A stretch of DNA of 64,000 bases from assembly GCA_944381615.1 (NCBI GenBank), contig CALWLT010000034.1, positions 1 through 64,000 on the forward strand, written 5' to 3'. The translations under genes and the position numbers were made by a program. Source of the stretch: an uncultured Lachnospiraceae bacterium (GTDB lineage: Bacteria > Bacillota > Clostridia > Lachnospirales > Lachnospiraceae). Positions within the stretch are counted from its first letter, which is position 1, and the number at the start of each line of letters is the position of its first letter. The notes under the pieces are model-generated. The model saw only the letters and a program-made list of their open reading frames with translations, was not told where the DNA came from and searched no databases. Below, piece after piece: positions 40,863 through 49,843 of this stretch.

Positions 40863-41327
40863 TCAGAGCGTCCCGGCACGGTCGATGATATTCTGCTTGA
40901 AATTGATGACGTCGTGTTCGTACTCCTGATCCATCAGGCTGGAGGTAATCATAAAATCCGCCGTCGCCCGGTTGTTGGCGATGGGGATGTCGTAGACCTG
41001 GGCAATGCGCAGCAGCGCCTTGACGTCCGGATCGTGGGGCTGCGCCGTCAGCGGGTCGGAGAAGAAGATGATGAAATCGACCTGTCCCTCGACGACCTTG
41101 GCGCCGATCTGCTGGTCGCCGCCCAGCGGGCCGCTGTTGTAGCCCTTGACCGGAAGTCCCGTCTGCTCGGTAATCATGCGGGCCGTCGTGCCCGTGCCGC
41201 AGAGAAAATGTTTCTTTAAGATTTCTTTATTTGTCTCGCACCAGTCGATGAGTTCCCGTTTCTTATTGTCGTGTGCAATCAGGGCAATGTTTTTCTGTTT
41301 TCCAATCGTCAGCGTTAAAAAATCCAT
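40863..41327 (-). CDS. mgsA: Methylglyoxal synthase
   Basis: Converts dihydroxyacetone phosphate to methylglyoxal, a bypass that frees phosphate. 154 residues. I-A-L-I-A-H-D-N-K-K, G-T-G-T-T-A-R (phosphate loop), S-G-P-L-G-G-D-Q-Q-I-G-A (catalytic Asp) and F-F-S-D-P-L-T-A-Q-P-H-D-P-D (second catalytic Asp, His) are all intact. Start 41327 follows AAAGGAG; the longer frame adds 26 residues not found in the family. It lies on the minus strand between glycan genes, so it is an independent unit. Confidence 0.96.
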   Translation of the reverse strand: MDFLTLTIGKQKNIALIAHDNKKRELIDWCETNKEILKKHFLCGTGTTARMITEQTGLPVKGYNSGPLGGDQQIGAKVVEGQVDFIIFFSDPLTAQPHDPDVKALLRIAQVYDIPIANNRATADFMITSSLMDQEYEHDVINFKQNIIDRAGTL

Positions 41328-41522
41328 GTTTCTCACGCTCCTTTCTCCTGGATTTTTGCATATACGGGGACGAATGTCAAGAAAATCCGGAAAATTCACA
41401 ATCATTTCACAGACATTTTACCGGCTTCTGACACGGCTTCGGGAGGCGCGGCCTGTCTCCCGGATCGGGAACGGGCGGCGCGCCTGCGTTAAAAAAGAGT
41501 GTTAAAAAGACGGCATCTGTGC

Positions 41523-41528
41523 TATACT
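41523..41528 (+). promoter_or_regulatory. Extended -10 promoter of the Wzt gene
   Basis: TG-C-TATACT (TG at 41520-41521, hexamer 41523-41528) about 50 bases before the start. An extended -10 explains the lack of a good -35. Confidence 0.55.
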
Positions 41529-41577
41529 AGGGGCATTCCACCCGGCGGGCGGAACTGGTTTAAAAACGGAGGATATG

Positions 41578-43089
41578 ATGGCGGCGGAGAATGCGATTGA
41601 GATCGAGAATGTCACAAAGATATATAAGCTGTACGAGAAACCGATCGACCGGCTGAAGGAGTCTTTAAGCGTCCGGCATAAGAGCTATCACCGGGATTTC
41701 TATGCGCTCAACCGGCTTTCCTTTACGGTTAAGAAGGGGGAGACGGTAGGCATCATCGGCACGAACGGCTCGGGGAAATCGACGATCCTAAAGATTATCA
41801 CGGGCGTGCTGACGCCGACGGAGGGAAGCGTCCGGGTAGAAGGAAAGATTTCCGCCCTCTTGGAGCTGGGGGCCGGGTTTAACAGCGATTATACCGGCAT
41901 TGAGAACGTCTACATGAACGGGACGATGATGGGGTATTCCCGGAAGGAGATGGACGCGAAGCTGCCGGAGATCCTGGATTTCGCCGAGATCGGCGATTTC
42001 GTCTATCAGCCGGTCAAGACGTATTCCAGCGGTATGTTTGTGCGGCTGGCCTTTGCGCTGGCCATCAATGTGGAGCCGGAGATCCTGGTGGTGGACGAGG
42101 CGCTGTCGGTCGGGGACGTGTTCTTCCAGGCCAAATGCTACCGCCGGATGGAGGAGATCCGCAAGAGCGGGACGACGATCGTGATGGTCACGCACGATAT
42201 GGGAAGTATCATCAAGTACTGCGACAAGGTCATTCTGCTCAATAAGGGCGAATTTATCGCGCAGGGATCGGCGGGAAAGATGGTCGATCTCTACAAGAAG
42301 ATCCTGGCCGGGCAGATGGATTCCCTGCGGGCGGAGTTGGCGGTCATGAACGATTTTTCCGGCGAGAAAACGGTGGTGGCGGAGCGCCGTAGCGCAGGGG
42401 AAGAAAGCGGCCCGGGAGAGGCTGTGGCCGGTTCGGGGGCCGGGAGCGAAACGAACGCGGTTTTGGCCGGTAAAAAGGACGGCTCCGGGGCGGATCCGGA
42501 CGGCAAAGCGCCTTTGCCGGGCCTGATGCGGGACCGGATGACGATCAACGCCAACCGGGAGGAGTACGGCGACGGCCGGGCGGAGATCTATGATCTGGGC
42601 CTTCTGGATGAGCGCGGCAACGTGACGAATCTGCTGTTGAAGGGCGAGATGTTTACCATCCGCGAGCGGATCCGGTTCCATGCGCCGATCGAGGCGCCGA
42701 TCTTTACCTACACCATCAAGGACAAAAAGGGAACGGATCTGACGGGCACCAATACGATGTTTGAGGGGACGGATATCCGGCCGGTCCGGGAGGGCGACTG
42801 CTACGACGTTTCCTTTACGCAGAAGATGACGCTGCAGGGCGGCGAGTACCTGCTTTCCATGAGCTGCACCGGCTTCGAGCACGGGGAGCACGTGGTCTAT
42901 CACCGCCTTTACGATGTGGCGAATCTGACGGTCATATCCAATAAAAATACGGTGGGCGTTTACGATATGGAGCCGGAGGTCACGGCGGTCTTTCAACCGG
43001 CCGGCGAAAGCGGGCAGGCGGCAGGGAAAGAGGGCCGGACGGCCGGCGGACAAAAAAAGGCGGGACGCCCGCAGGCAGAGAATCGATGA
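41578..43089 (+). CDS. Wzt-type polysaccharide ABC transporter ATPase with C-terminal glycan-binding domain
   Basis: 503 residues. The ATPase half has Walker A G-T-N-G-S-G-K-S (~residue 62), signature Y-S-S-G-M, Walker B I-L-V-V-D-E-A and the T-H-D-M switch His. A Gly/Ala/Glu-rich linker (~255-315) leads to a C-terminal immunoglobulin-like domain (~320-470) with the Wzt-C pattern I-Y-D-L-G-L-L-D-E-R-G-N and later Y-L-L-S-M-S-C-T. In known systems this domain recognises the modified non-reducing end of the finished polymer. The partner permease is at 35924. ATG 41578 has better spacing from GGAGG than ATG 41575. A methyltransferase/GT fusion gene follows directly. Confidence 0.92.
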   Translation: MAAENAIEIENVTKIYKLYEKPIDRLKESLSVRHKSYHRDFYALNRLSFTVKKGETVGIIGTNGSGKSTILKIITGVLTPTEGSVRVEGKISALLELGAGFNSDYTGIENVYMNGTMMGYSRKEMDAKLPEILDFAEIGDFVYQPVKTYSSGMFVRLAFALAINVEPEILVVDEALSVGDVFFQAKCYRRMEEIRKSGTTIVMVTHDMGSIIKYCDKVILLNKGEFIAQGSAGKMVDLYKKILAGQMDSLRAELAVMNDFSGEKTVVAERRSAGEESGPGEAVAGSGAGSETNAVLAGKKDGSGADPDGKAPLPGLMRDRMTINANREEYGDGRAEIYDLGLLDERGNVTNLLLKGEMFTIRERIRFHAPIEAPIFTYTIKDKKGTDLTGTNTMFEGTDIRPVREGDCYDVSFTQKMTLQGGEYLLSMSCTGFEHGEHVVYHRLYDVANLTVISNKNTVGVYDMEPEVTAVFQPAGESGQAAGKEGRTAGGQKKAGRPQAENR

Positions 43090-43099
43090 GGACGGGTTT

Positions 43100-43144
43100 A
43101 TGGAGAGGCTGGATATGGAGAAGCTGGATATGGAGAAGCTGAAT
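43100..43144 (+). repeat. 15-bp tandem repeat x3 at the start of the fusion gene
   Basis: ATGGAGARGCTGRAT is repeated at 43100, 43115 and 43130, encoding M-E-(R/K)-L-(D/N). Each unit brings an ATG, and GGAGA-G inside one unit can serve as ribosome site for the next. Confidence 0.9.
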
Positions 43145-46100
43145 CAGAATCTGATCGGATTGTTTGATAAATACGGAACGGATTTCCAGCGGGCGCTGCG
43201 GGAGAACAAGCGCCTGGAATACCTGCAGGCGCTGGCGGTGCTGCGGGAAAACCTTCTGGAGTGGTATGCGTTTCGCCCGCAGGGGCGGCTTCTGCAGGTC
43301 GGGGCGGACAGCGGGGCGCTGACGGAGCTGTTTGTGCGGCGGCTCGCTTCGGTTACGGTCCTGGATGAATCGGAGGAGAATCTGGAGGTAGTAAGGCGGC
43401 GTTTTCAGGGAAGGGAAGGGCTTTCTTTAGCGCCCGCCTGCGTCCGGGCGGATCTGGTCTCCTTTGCGGAGCACGCCGGGGAGGAGGGCCGTTCGTTTGA
43501 TTATGTGACGATAGCCGGTACGTTTTCGGAACAGTACCCGAAGGCGGATCAGATCGCGGCGGCCCGCTCGCTGCTCGCGCCGGGCGGCGTGCTGATCGTG
43601 GCGGCCTGCAATCCGTTCGGGGCCAAATACCTGGCGGGCGCGCCGCGCGACGCGGTCTGCGCCTCCCGCCGGGAGTTACAAAAGCTGCTTCCCGGCGGGC
43701 GGTTTTATTATCCGATGCCGGATTACCGCCTGGCTTCGGAGCTTTATTCGGATGCGTATCTGCCACAGAAGGGAGATCTCTGCGGGGCGCTGGCCGTTTA
43801 CGATTATCCGGCGTATCTTCTGATGGATGTGGGCGGGCTGTACGACGCGGCCTGCGAAGACGGCCGTTTCGATCAGTTTGCCAATTCCTTCCTGGTTTTT
43901 GAAAAGCAGGGGACGGACGGGGAGACAGCGGATGCGGCTTCGCCCGTCGTCTATGTCAAATACAACCGCACGCGGCAGGATCGGTTTCAGATCAAGACAG
44001 AGATCTGCCGGGAGGACGGCGGCCGCCTGTCGGTAAGGAAAACGGCGCTCTGCCCCAAGGGGCGCGATCACATCCGCTCTTTTGCGGAAAAATACCGGCT
44101 GTTAAGCCGGCAGAGCGCGGGCGTTCGTCTGGCGGAGCCGGCCATCTCAGAGGACGGGATGTGCGCAGAATTTCCGTATCTGGAGGGGAGAACGCTGGCG
44201 CAGCTTCTGAGCGAAAAACTGCGCGGCCCCGTGAAGGCGGGGGACGAGGCGGCAGAAGCCATCCGCCGCGCCCTGAATCTGGTCTGCGGCGGGCGCAGCG
44301 AGGATCGGGCGCCGTTTTGCCTGACGCCGGATTTCATGGAGGTGTTCCAGTCGCTGGAGGAGCTGCCGGAGGAGGAGACGTTAAAGGAGCTTCTGGCGGA
44401 TCAGTCCTTTACGGCGACCAACATCGACGCGCTGTTTGAAAATATGCTGGTGCTGGATGAACAGGCGCTTTCGCTCTGCGCGATCGATTACGAGTGGGTG
44501 TTCCTGTTCCCGATTCCCTGCGGTTTTCTGCGCTGGCGGGTTCTGAATTATTTCTACAGCCGCAGCCAGAGCCTTCTGGGCGGGCAGACGAAGCGGGAAT
44601 TTCTGGCCGCCTTCGCGCAGGAGATCCCGCAGCGGGACGAGATCCTGGATCTGTATGAGAAGATGGAGCGGGGCTTCCAGGAGTACGTGCACGGAGAAAA
44701 TCAGCGGACGTACCAGGAAGATTACATGATAAAAACCAAAACGCTGCGGGAGCTGGCGCAGGTGGACGGGGAGCTTTCACGGGCCAGGGAGCGGGCAGAG
44801 CAGCTGAAGGCGGAGAACCGCCAGAAGGACGCGGCGCTCCGGAAGCTTCAGGAGGTGCATCGCCTGACGAACAACCATGTGGCCAATCTGGAGGTCATGA
44901 TCGGGGATCTGCGCCATGAGATCGGCGAGATGGGGAAGACGCTTGCCTACTTAAACCGCCACGAGGCGCTGGCGTTCAAGGTCAGAAGAAAGCTGGGACA
45001 GGCATTTAACTGCCGCTATCCGAAGGGGACCGCGGCGCGAAAGAAGATGAGCTATGCCAAGAACGCGGTGTTCCATCCCTTTGCCTCGGCCCGCCTCTTT
45101 ACGACAGAGGAGGGGAAAAACCGCATCCGCGGCGATTTTGAGATCGGGGAGGAGTACCTGCTGCACGGAAAGCTCGCGTTTGCGCGGGAGGAACAGCCGC
45201 TGGTCTCCATCGTGATCCCGGTGTACAACCAGATCCGCTATACGTATCTCTGCCTGCAGTCCATTCTGGAGCACACGAAGGACGTGCGCTACGAGATCAT
45301 CATCGCCGACGACGTTTCCACCGACGCGACGGAGCACCTGGCGGAATTTGCGGAAAATCTCGTGATCTGCCGCAATGAGGTAAATCAGGGCTTTCTGAAA
45401 AACTGCAACCGCGCGGCGCGGCTGGCCCGCGGCCGTTACCTGATGTTTTTAAACAACGACACGCAGGTCACGGAGGGCTGGCTTTCTTCTCTGGTAGAAC
45501 TGATCGAATCGGATGAGACGATCGGCATGGTGGGTTCCAAGCTTGTCTACCCGGACGGGCGTCTGCAGGAGGCGGGCGGCATCATCTGGAGCGACGGCTC
45601 CGGCTGGAATTACGGCCGTCTCGACGACCCGGAGAAGGCCGAGTACAACTATGTAAAAGAGGTGGATTACATTTCCGGTGCGGCCATCCTGCTGGGGCGC
45701 GATCTGTGGGAGCGGATCGGCGGCTTTGACGAGCGCTACGCCCCGGCCTACTGCGAGGACTCGGATCTGGCGTTCGAGGTGCGGAAGGCCGGGTACCGGG
45801 TGGTTTATCAGCCGCGCTCGAAGGTCATCCATTTCGAGGGCGTTTCCAACGGGACGGACGTGGAAGGGACGGGCCTGAAGCGCTATCAGGTGGAGAACAG
45901 CGAAAAGCTGCGGGAGAAATGGAAGGACGAGCTGAAAAAACAGTGCGTCAATACGGGAAATCCCAGCCCGTTCCGGGCGAGGGAGCGCAGCATGGGCAAA
46001 AAGATCCTGGTCGTCATCGATCACTACGTGCCGACCTGGGATCGGGACGCGGGATCCAAGACGACATTCCAGTACCTGAAGCTGTTTCTGAAGAAGGGCT

Positions 46101-47104
46101 ACGTGGTCAAATTTGTGGGGGACAATTACCTGCATGAGGAACCCTATACGGGAATTTTGCAGCAGATGGGAATCGAGGTGCTCTACGGACAGGAGTATCT
46201 GACCGGGATCTGGGACTGGCTGGAGAAAAATGGGAAGGAGATCCATGCGGTTTATCTGAACCGCCCCCACATCGCCGCGAAGTATGTGGATTTTATCAGC
46301 GATCACACGGATATCCGGATGATTTATTACGGCCACGATCTGCATTTTCTGCGTGAGTTCCGCGAGTATGAGCTGACCGGGGACGTGAAGAAACGGCAGG
46401 AGTCGGAATACTGGAAGGCGATTGAGTTTTCCCTGATGCACAAGGTAGCGGTTTCCTACTACCCGTCGCAGGTAGAGGCGGACGCCATCCGCGCGCAGGA
46501 CGATACGATCCCGGTTAAGGCGATCACGGCCTATGTGTATGAGAACTTCCTGGATCGGATAGAGGAGGATTTTGCGAAACGGGAGGGCCTGCTCTTTGTG
46601 GGCGGGTTTGCCCATCCGCCGAATGCCGACGCGGTGCTGTGGTTTGTGCGGGAGGTGTTCCCGCTGATCCGGAAAGCGCTGGGAAAGGTAAATTTCTATG
46701 TGGTGGGCTCGCGCGTGACAGACGAGATCCAGGCGCTTCACAGTCCGGAGCAGGGCGTGATCATCCGCGGCTTTGTGTCGGATGAGGAGCTGGCCGCGCT
46801 CTACCAGAGCTGCCGGATCGTGGCGGTACCGCTGCGCTACGGAGCCGGCGTCAAGGGAAAGGTGGTCGAGGCGCTCTACCACGGCGCGCCGGTCGTGACG
46901 ACCTCGGTTGGCAGCGAGGGAATCCCGCAGGCCGGGGAGGTCATGGAGGTGGCGGACGGGGCCGAAGCCTTCGCCGCAGCTGTCATCCGCCTGTATGGGG
47001 ATGCCGGCCGTCTGCTTGAGATGTCAAAAAAAACCCAGCGTTACATCCGCGAACACTACAGCGTCGAGGCGGCCTGGGAAACAATCCGGGATGATTTCCG
47101 GTAA
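43100..47104 (+). CDS. Methyltransferase / GT2 / GT4 fusion protein (WsaE-like polymer-modifying enzyme)
   Basis: 1334 residues with at least four parts. Residues ~20-210 are a SAM-methyltransferase-like fold (L-L-Q-V-G-A-D-S-G-A-L-T-E-L). Residues ~275-530 are a region I do not recognise, with weak kinase-like features. A coiled coil (~535-615) follows. A GT2 domain (~700-955) has V-S-I-V-I-P-V-Y-N, F-L-N-N-D-T-Q-V and E-D-S-D-L-A-F-E-V. A GT4 domain (~967-1334) has L-L-F-V-G-G-F-A-H-P-P-N-A-D and the V-P-L-R-Y-G-A-G-V-K-G-K-V-V-E-A-L donor site. Such fusions extend and methyl-cap polymers exported by Wzm/Wzt; the preceding Wzt-C domain fits this. Start could be any of three ATGs (43100, 43115, 43130). 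Confidence 0.88.
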   Translation: MERLDMEKLDMEKLNQNLIGLFDKYGTDFQRALRENKRLEYLQALAVLRENLLEWYAFRPQGRLLQVGADSGALTELFVRRLASVTVLDESEENLEVVRRRFQGREGLSLAPACVRADLVSFAEHAGEEGRSFDYVTIAGTFSEQYPKADQIAAARSLLAPGGVLIVAACNPFGAKYLAGAPRDAVCASRRELQKLLPGGRFYYPMPDYRLASELYSDAYLPQKGDLCGALAVYDYPAYLLMDVGGLYDAACEDGRFDQFANSFLVFEKQGTDGETADAASPVVYVKYNRTRQDRFQIKTEICREDGGRLSVRKTALCPKGRDHIRSFAEKYRLLSRQSAGVRLAEPAISEDGMCAEFPYLEGRTLAQLLSEKLRGPVKAGDEAAEAIRRALNLVCGGRSEDRAPFCLTPDFMEVFQSLEELPEEETLKELLADQSFTATNIDALFENMLVLDEQALSLCAIDYEWVFLFPIPCGFLRWRVLNYFYSRSQSLLGGQTKREFLAAFAQEIPQRDEILDLYEKMERGFQEYVHGENQRTYQEDYMIKTKTLRELAQVDGELSRARERAEQLKAENRQKDAALRKLQEVHRLTNNHVANLEVMIGDLRHEIGEMGKTLAYLNRHEALAFKVRRKLGQAFNCRYPKGTAARKKMSYAKNAVFHPFASARLFTTEEGKNRIRGDFEIGEEYLLHGKLAFAREEQPLVSIVIPVYNQIRYTYLCLQSILEHTKDVRYEIIIADDVSTDATEHLAEFAENLVICRNEVNQGFLKNCNRAARLARGRYLMFLNNDTQVTEGWLSSLVELIESDETIGMVGSKLVYPDGRLQEAGGIIWSDGSGWNYGRLDDPEKAEYNYVKEVDYISGAAILLGRDLWERIGGFDERYAPAYCEDSDLAFEVRKAGYRVVYQPRSKVIHFEGVSNGTDVEGTGLKRYQVENSEKLREKWKDELKKQCVNTGNPSPFRARERSMGKKILVVIDHYVPTWDRDAGSKTTFQYLKLFLKKGYVVKFVGDNYLHEEPYTGILQQMGIEVLYGQEYLTGIWDWLEKNGKEIHAVYLNRPHIAAKYVDFISDHTDIRMIYYGHDLHFLREFREYELTGDVKKRQESEYWKAIEFSLMHKVAVSYYPSQVEADAIRAQDDTIPVKAITAYVYENFLDRIEEDFAKREGLLFVGGFAHPPNADAVLWFVREVFPLIRKALGKVNFYVVGSRVTDEIQALHSPEQGVIIRGFVSDEELAALYQSCRIVAVPLRYGAGVKGKVVEALYHGAPVVTTSVGSEGIPQAGEVMEVADGAEAFAAAVIRLYGDAGRLLEMSKKTQRYIREHYSVEAAWETIRDDFR

Positions 47105-47131
47105 AAAAAACCGCCGGGCGCGGCCCGGCGG
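47103..47131 (-). terminator. Terminator of the second MATE gene
   Basis: CCGCCGGGC (47111-47119) pairs with GCCCGGCGG (47123-47131). On the minus strand it is followed by eight T (A run 47103-47110). It overlaps the stop of the fusion gene and the adjacent 19-bp repeats. Confidence 0.85.
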
Positions 47132-47196
47132 CGGGGATTCGGCCCGGCGGCAGGGATTTGCCCCGGCGGCGGGGATTTGGCCCGGCGGCGGTCAGC
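47124..47196. repeat. 19-bp tandem repeat x3.7 between convergent genes
   Basis: CCCGGCGGCGGGGATTYGG-type units start at 47124, 47143, 47162 and 47181 (partial). The first unit shares its sequence with the terminator arm, so the array looks like an expansion of the terminator's 5' side. Confidence 0.9.
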
Positions 47197-48517
47197 TTTT
47201 CTCGACCGGCTGCCGGCGGTACATGAACGCGTCGAAGATTGCCATACAGGTCCAGCCGAGCGCGGTGCCCACGGCGACAGCCTGGATGCCGAGCAGGGAG
47301 AACAGCGCGTAGCTGACGGCGACCCGCACGGGGATCTGGACGAAGGTTCCGGCCAGCGCCATGTTGAGGCGGCCGATGCCGCGGAAATATCCCTGGAAGG
47401 TGTTGGTAATGCCGCTCAGGAAATAGAAGCTGGCCATCGGCACCAGATAGGACATGGCCTCGGCCAGGGCCAGGGTTTCTTCCGGCTTCAGGAAGATGCC
47501 GGTCAGCGGGCGGCGCAGCGCCAGCACCAGGACGGCGATGACGGCGCAGCAGCCGGTGGCCATCCCCATCATGCGCCGGAAACCGGCGGGGATGCGGTCA
47601 TACTGTTTTCCGCCCCGGTTCTGGGCGCAGAAGGTCATGAGCGAGGAGGCGAGGCTGTCGCCCGGCGCGAGGACATAGCTGTCGATGATGGAGACGGCGT
47701 TGAAAGCGGCTACGGCGTCGACGCCCAGCGCATTGACGCCGGACTGCACGAGCAGGCGGCCCAGGTAGAGGACGGTCTGCTGCAGGGCGGAGACAGAGCT
47801 GAAATCAACGGTCTTTTTCAGAAGCACAAGGCGCAGCTTCATCTCATGGGGCGTCAGCCAGAGGATCGGCACCCGCAGGCGGATGTAGAGGATCAGGCAG
47901 ACGGAGGAGATGAGCTGTGAGATCACGGTGGCGACGGCGGCTCCGGTTACGCCCATGTCGAGAACGCCGACCAGGAAAATGTCCAGGAAGACGTTGATGA
48001 AGGTCGTGATGATCAGGACATAGAGCGGCGCACGGGAATCGCCGATGGCCCGCAGGGCGGAGGAATACACGTTATAGAAAAAGGTAAAAATCAGGCCCAG
48101 CGAGATGATCTGCAGGTACGTCGTGGCCATGGGCGCGATCTCCTCCGGCGTCTGCGTAACCCGGATAAAAAAGGAGCTGCCTGCAAACGAGAGGATCGAT
48201 AGGAAGACGGTAAACAGGAAACCGGCGATCACGGAGGTGGCCAGCTCGCTCTTTAGCATATGCCAGCGCCGGGCGCCGAAATAATTGGACATGAGGATGG
48301 AGGCCCCCATGGAGAGCCCCACGATCAGAAACGTCAGGATATTCATGATCGGGCCGGCCGCGCCGACGGCGGCCAGCGCTTCCTTGCCGTCAAACTGCCC
48401 CACGACAACAGAATCGACCGTGTGGTAGAGCTGCTGGAACAGGTTGCCGAACAGCAGCGGAACCGCGTAGGATACCAGATGCTCCGTTATATTTCCCTGC
48501 GTCATATCGCGCGTCAT
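47192..48517 (-). CDS. MATE-family efflux transporter
   Basis: 441-residue Na+/H+-coupled multidrug-type exporter with 12 predicted helices. The N-terminal G-N-I-T-E-H-L-V-S-Y-A-V-P-L-L-F-G-N-L-F-Q-Q-L-Y block is typical of the MATE subgroup common in Clostridia, as is V-D-S-V-V-V-G-Q. It differs clearly from the T-box-linked MATE at 16816, so it is not a recent duplicate. I place the start at 48517 because the upstream 27 residues are not family-like and a GGAAGGGGG lies just before. Divergent from the RpiR gene. Confidence 0.9.
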   Translation of the reverse strand: MTRDMTQGNITEHLVSYAVPLLFGNLFQQLYHTVDSVVVGQFDGKEALAAVGAAGPIMNILTFLIVGLSMGASILMSNYFGARRWHMLKSELATSVIAGFLFTVFLSILSFAGSSFFIRVTQTPEEIAPMATTYLQIISLGLIFTFFYNVYSSALRAIGDSRAPLYVLIITTFINVFLDIFLVGVLDMGVTGAAVATVISQLISSVCLILYIRLRVPILWLTPHEMKLRLVLLKKTVDFSSVSALQQTVLYLGRLLVQSGVNALGVDAVAAFNAVSIIDSYVLAPGDSLASSLMTFCAQNRGGKQYDRIPAGFRRMMGMATGCCAVIAVLVLALRRPLTGIFLKPEETLALAEAMSYLVPMASFYFLSGITNTFQGYFRGIGRLNMALAGTFVQIPVRVAVSYALFSLLGIQAVAVGTALGWTCMAIFDAFMYRRQPVEKS

Positions 48518-48681
48518 ATCTGAAAAACCCCCTTCCGGAATGGAAGCCGTTCTGACCGTCTCCGGAATTTCTGTGAAAATCTTCTTTAAGAAAACCAAAA
48601 TCCCCTTGAAAAATCAGAACCGTTTTTTATAATAGCAGTATCTGAAAATGAATAAGAAAAATCAAAATATCAAACAAATGA

Positions 48682-48738
48682 TTTTTGTGAATCAATTATA
48701 GACAGGGACGCGGAAGTTGTCAACCGAATTCACAAAAA
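48682..48738. promoter_or_regulatory. Inverted repeat TTTTTGTGAAT ... ATTCACAAAAA
   Basis: A perfect 11-bp inverted repeat (48682-48692 and 48728-48738) with a 35-bp centre lies in the AT-rich divergent region between the MATE and RpiR genes, about 40 bp before the RpiR start. Candidate paired operator for the RpiR protein. Confidence 0.5.
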
Positions 48739-48780
48739 GAAAATGGGGTATTTGAAAAGGAAAACGAGAGGAGGAGCAGG

Positions 48781-49626
48781 GTGGGAAGGATCGGAGAGGA
48801 TCTGGGAAAGAGAAAGCTGACGAAGAAGGACCGGCAGGTGCTGGGCTATCTTCTGGAAAACCGGGAGACGGCCTGTTTCATGACGGCGGCCGAGCTGGCC
48901 GCGATTCTGGGCGTCAGCCCTTCGTCGGTGGTGCGCGCCGCCTCCAAGCTGGGGTTTGAAACGTTTGCCGGATTAAAGAAGGCGCTGCAGCAGGAGGCGG
49001 TAAAAGAACGGCTGGAGCAGGCGGGACCGGTTCCCTATGAGCGGATCCGGGATTTTGCCGGGCTTTCGGAGGACGGGCTGATCGATGCCGTGCGCGGCAA
49101 TGTCCTGCGCAATATCCGCCGGGATCAGGAGGCGGACCGGGAGAGCTACAAGAGGGCGGCGCGCCTGATTCACAGGGCACGCCGCGTCTACATTGCGGGG
49201 CACCGGGCCTGTGCCGGCTTCGCTTCTGTGCTGGCGGTCATGCTGGGCTGCGTGCGCCCGAATGTGTTTGTGGCCGGCGGCGGGCGGCCGTTAATCGATA
49301 CGCTGGTGGATCTGACGCCGGAGGACGCGCTGGTGGCGATCTCCTTTGAGCGCTACTCCAGTGATACGCTGTTCGCCGCGCAGATGGCGCGGGAGGCGGG
49401 GAGCCATCTCGTGGCGCTGACCGACCGGAGCCTGTCGCCGCTTGGCGTGGAGGCCGGGGCCGTCATCCTCTGTTCGGGAAGCGGGCTTTCCTTCTGCAAT
49501 TCTTACACGTCGCTGGTCATGGCGATGGAGATCCTGACAGGGCTGGTCAGCCGCCTGGATCAGGGCGAGAATGAAAAACGGCTGAAAAAGATGGAGGAAT
49601 ACCTGAAAAAGACCGGCCAGTATTGA
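48781..49626 (+). CDS. RpiR/MurR-family transcriptional regulator
   Basis: 281 residues. The N-terminal HTH_6 domain (~10-80) includes A-A-I-L-G-V-S-P-S-S-V-V-R-A-A-S-K-L-G-F, and the SIS domain (~115-255) has I-A-G-H-R-A-C-A-G-F and A-I-S-F-E-R-Y-S-S-D-T. SIS domains of this family bind phosphosugars or amino sugars. GTG start with GAGGAGGAG upstream. Possible targets are the divergent MATE gene, the M42 peptidase and the heptose operon downstream; an operator-like inverted repeat precedes it. Confidence 0.9.
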   Translation: MGRIGEDLGKRKLTKKDRQVLGYLLENRETACFMTAAELAAILGVSPSSVVRAASKLGFETFAGLKKALQQEAVKERLEQAGPVPYERIRDFAGLSEDGLIDAVRGNVLRNIRRDQEADRESYKRAARLIHRARRVYIAGHRACAGFASVLAVMLGCVRPNVFVAGGGRPLIDTLVDLTPEDALVAISFERYSSDTLFAAQMAREAGSHLVALTDRSLSPLGVEAGAVILCSGSGLSFCNSYTSLVMAMEILTGLVSRLDQGENEKRLKKMEEYLKKTGQY

Positions 49627-49765
49627 AACGCAAACGCAGGCCGCGCCGGTGCGGCGCAAACGCGGAATGCGGAAAACCGGTACGAAATGCGCGGCGCAGA
49701 AACCCGGCGCAGGCGCAGGCCGCAGAAATCCGGCGCAAGAGGTAGAAATATGCCTGAAACTGTGA

Positions 49766-49771
49766 TAAAAT
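49766..49771 (+). promoter_or_regulatory. Extended -10 promoter before the M42 peptidase gene
   Basis: TG-A-TAAAAT with TG at 49763-49764 and hexamer 49766-49771; the start codon is at 49844. The 217-bp gap 49627-49843 otherwise holds degenerate GC-rich repeats containing GGCGCA and GCAGGCCGC. Confidence 0.45.
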
Positions 49772-49843
49772 ACATAAGTTAAAATGGGTTTGTTATGCGC
49801 CGGGCGCGGCAGGCGCCTGCCGGAGACCGGCGCGGGAGGTAGC

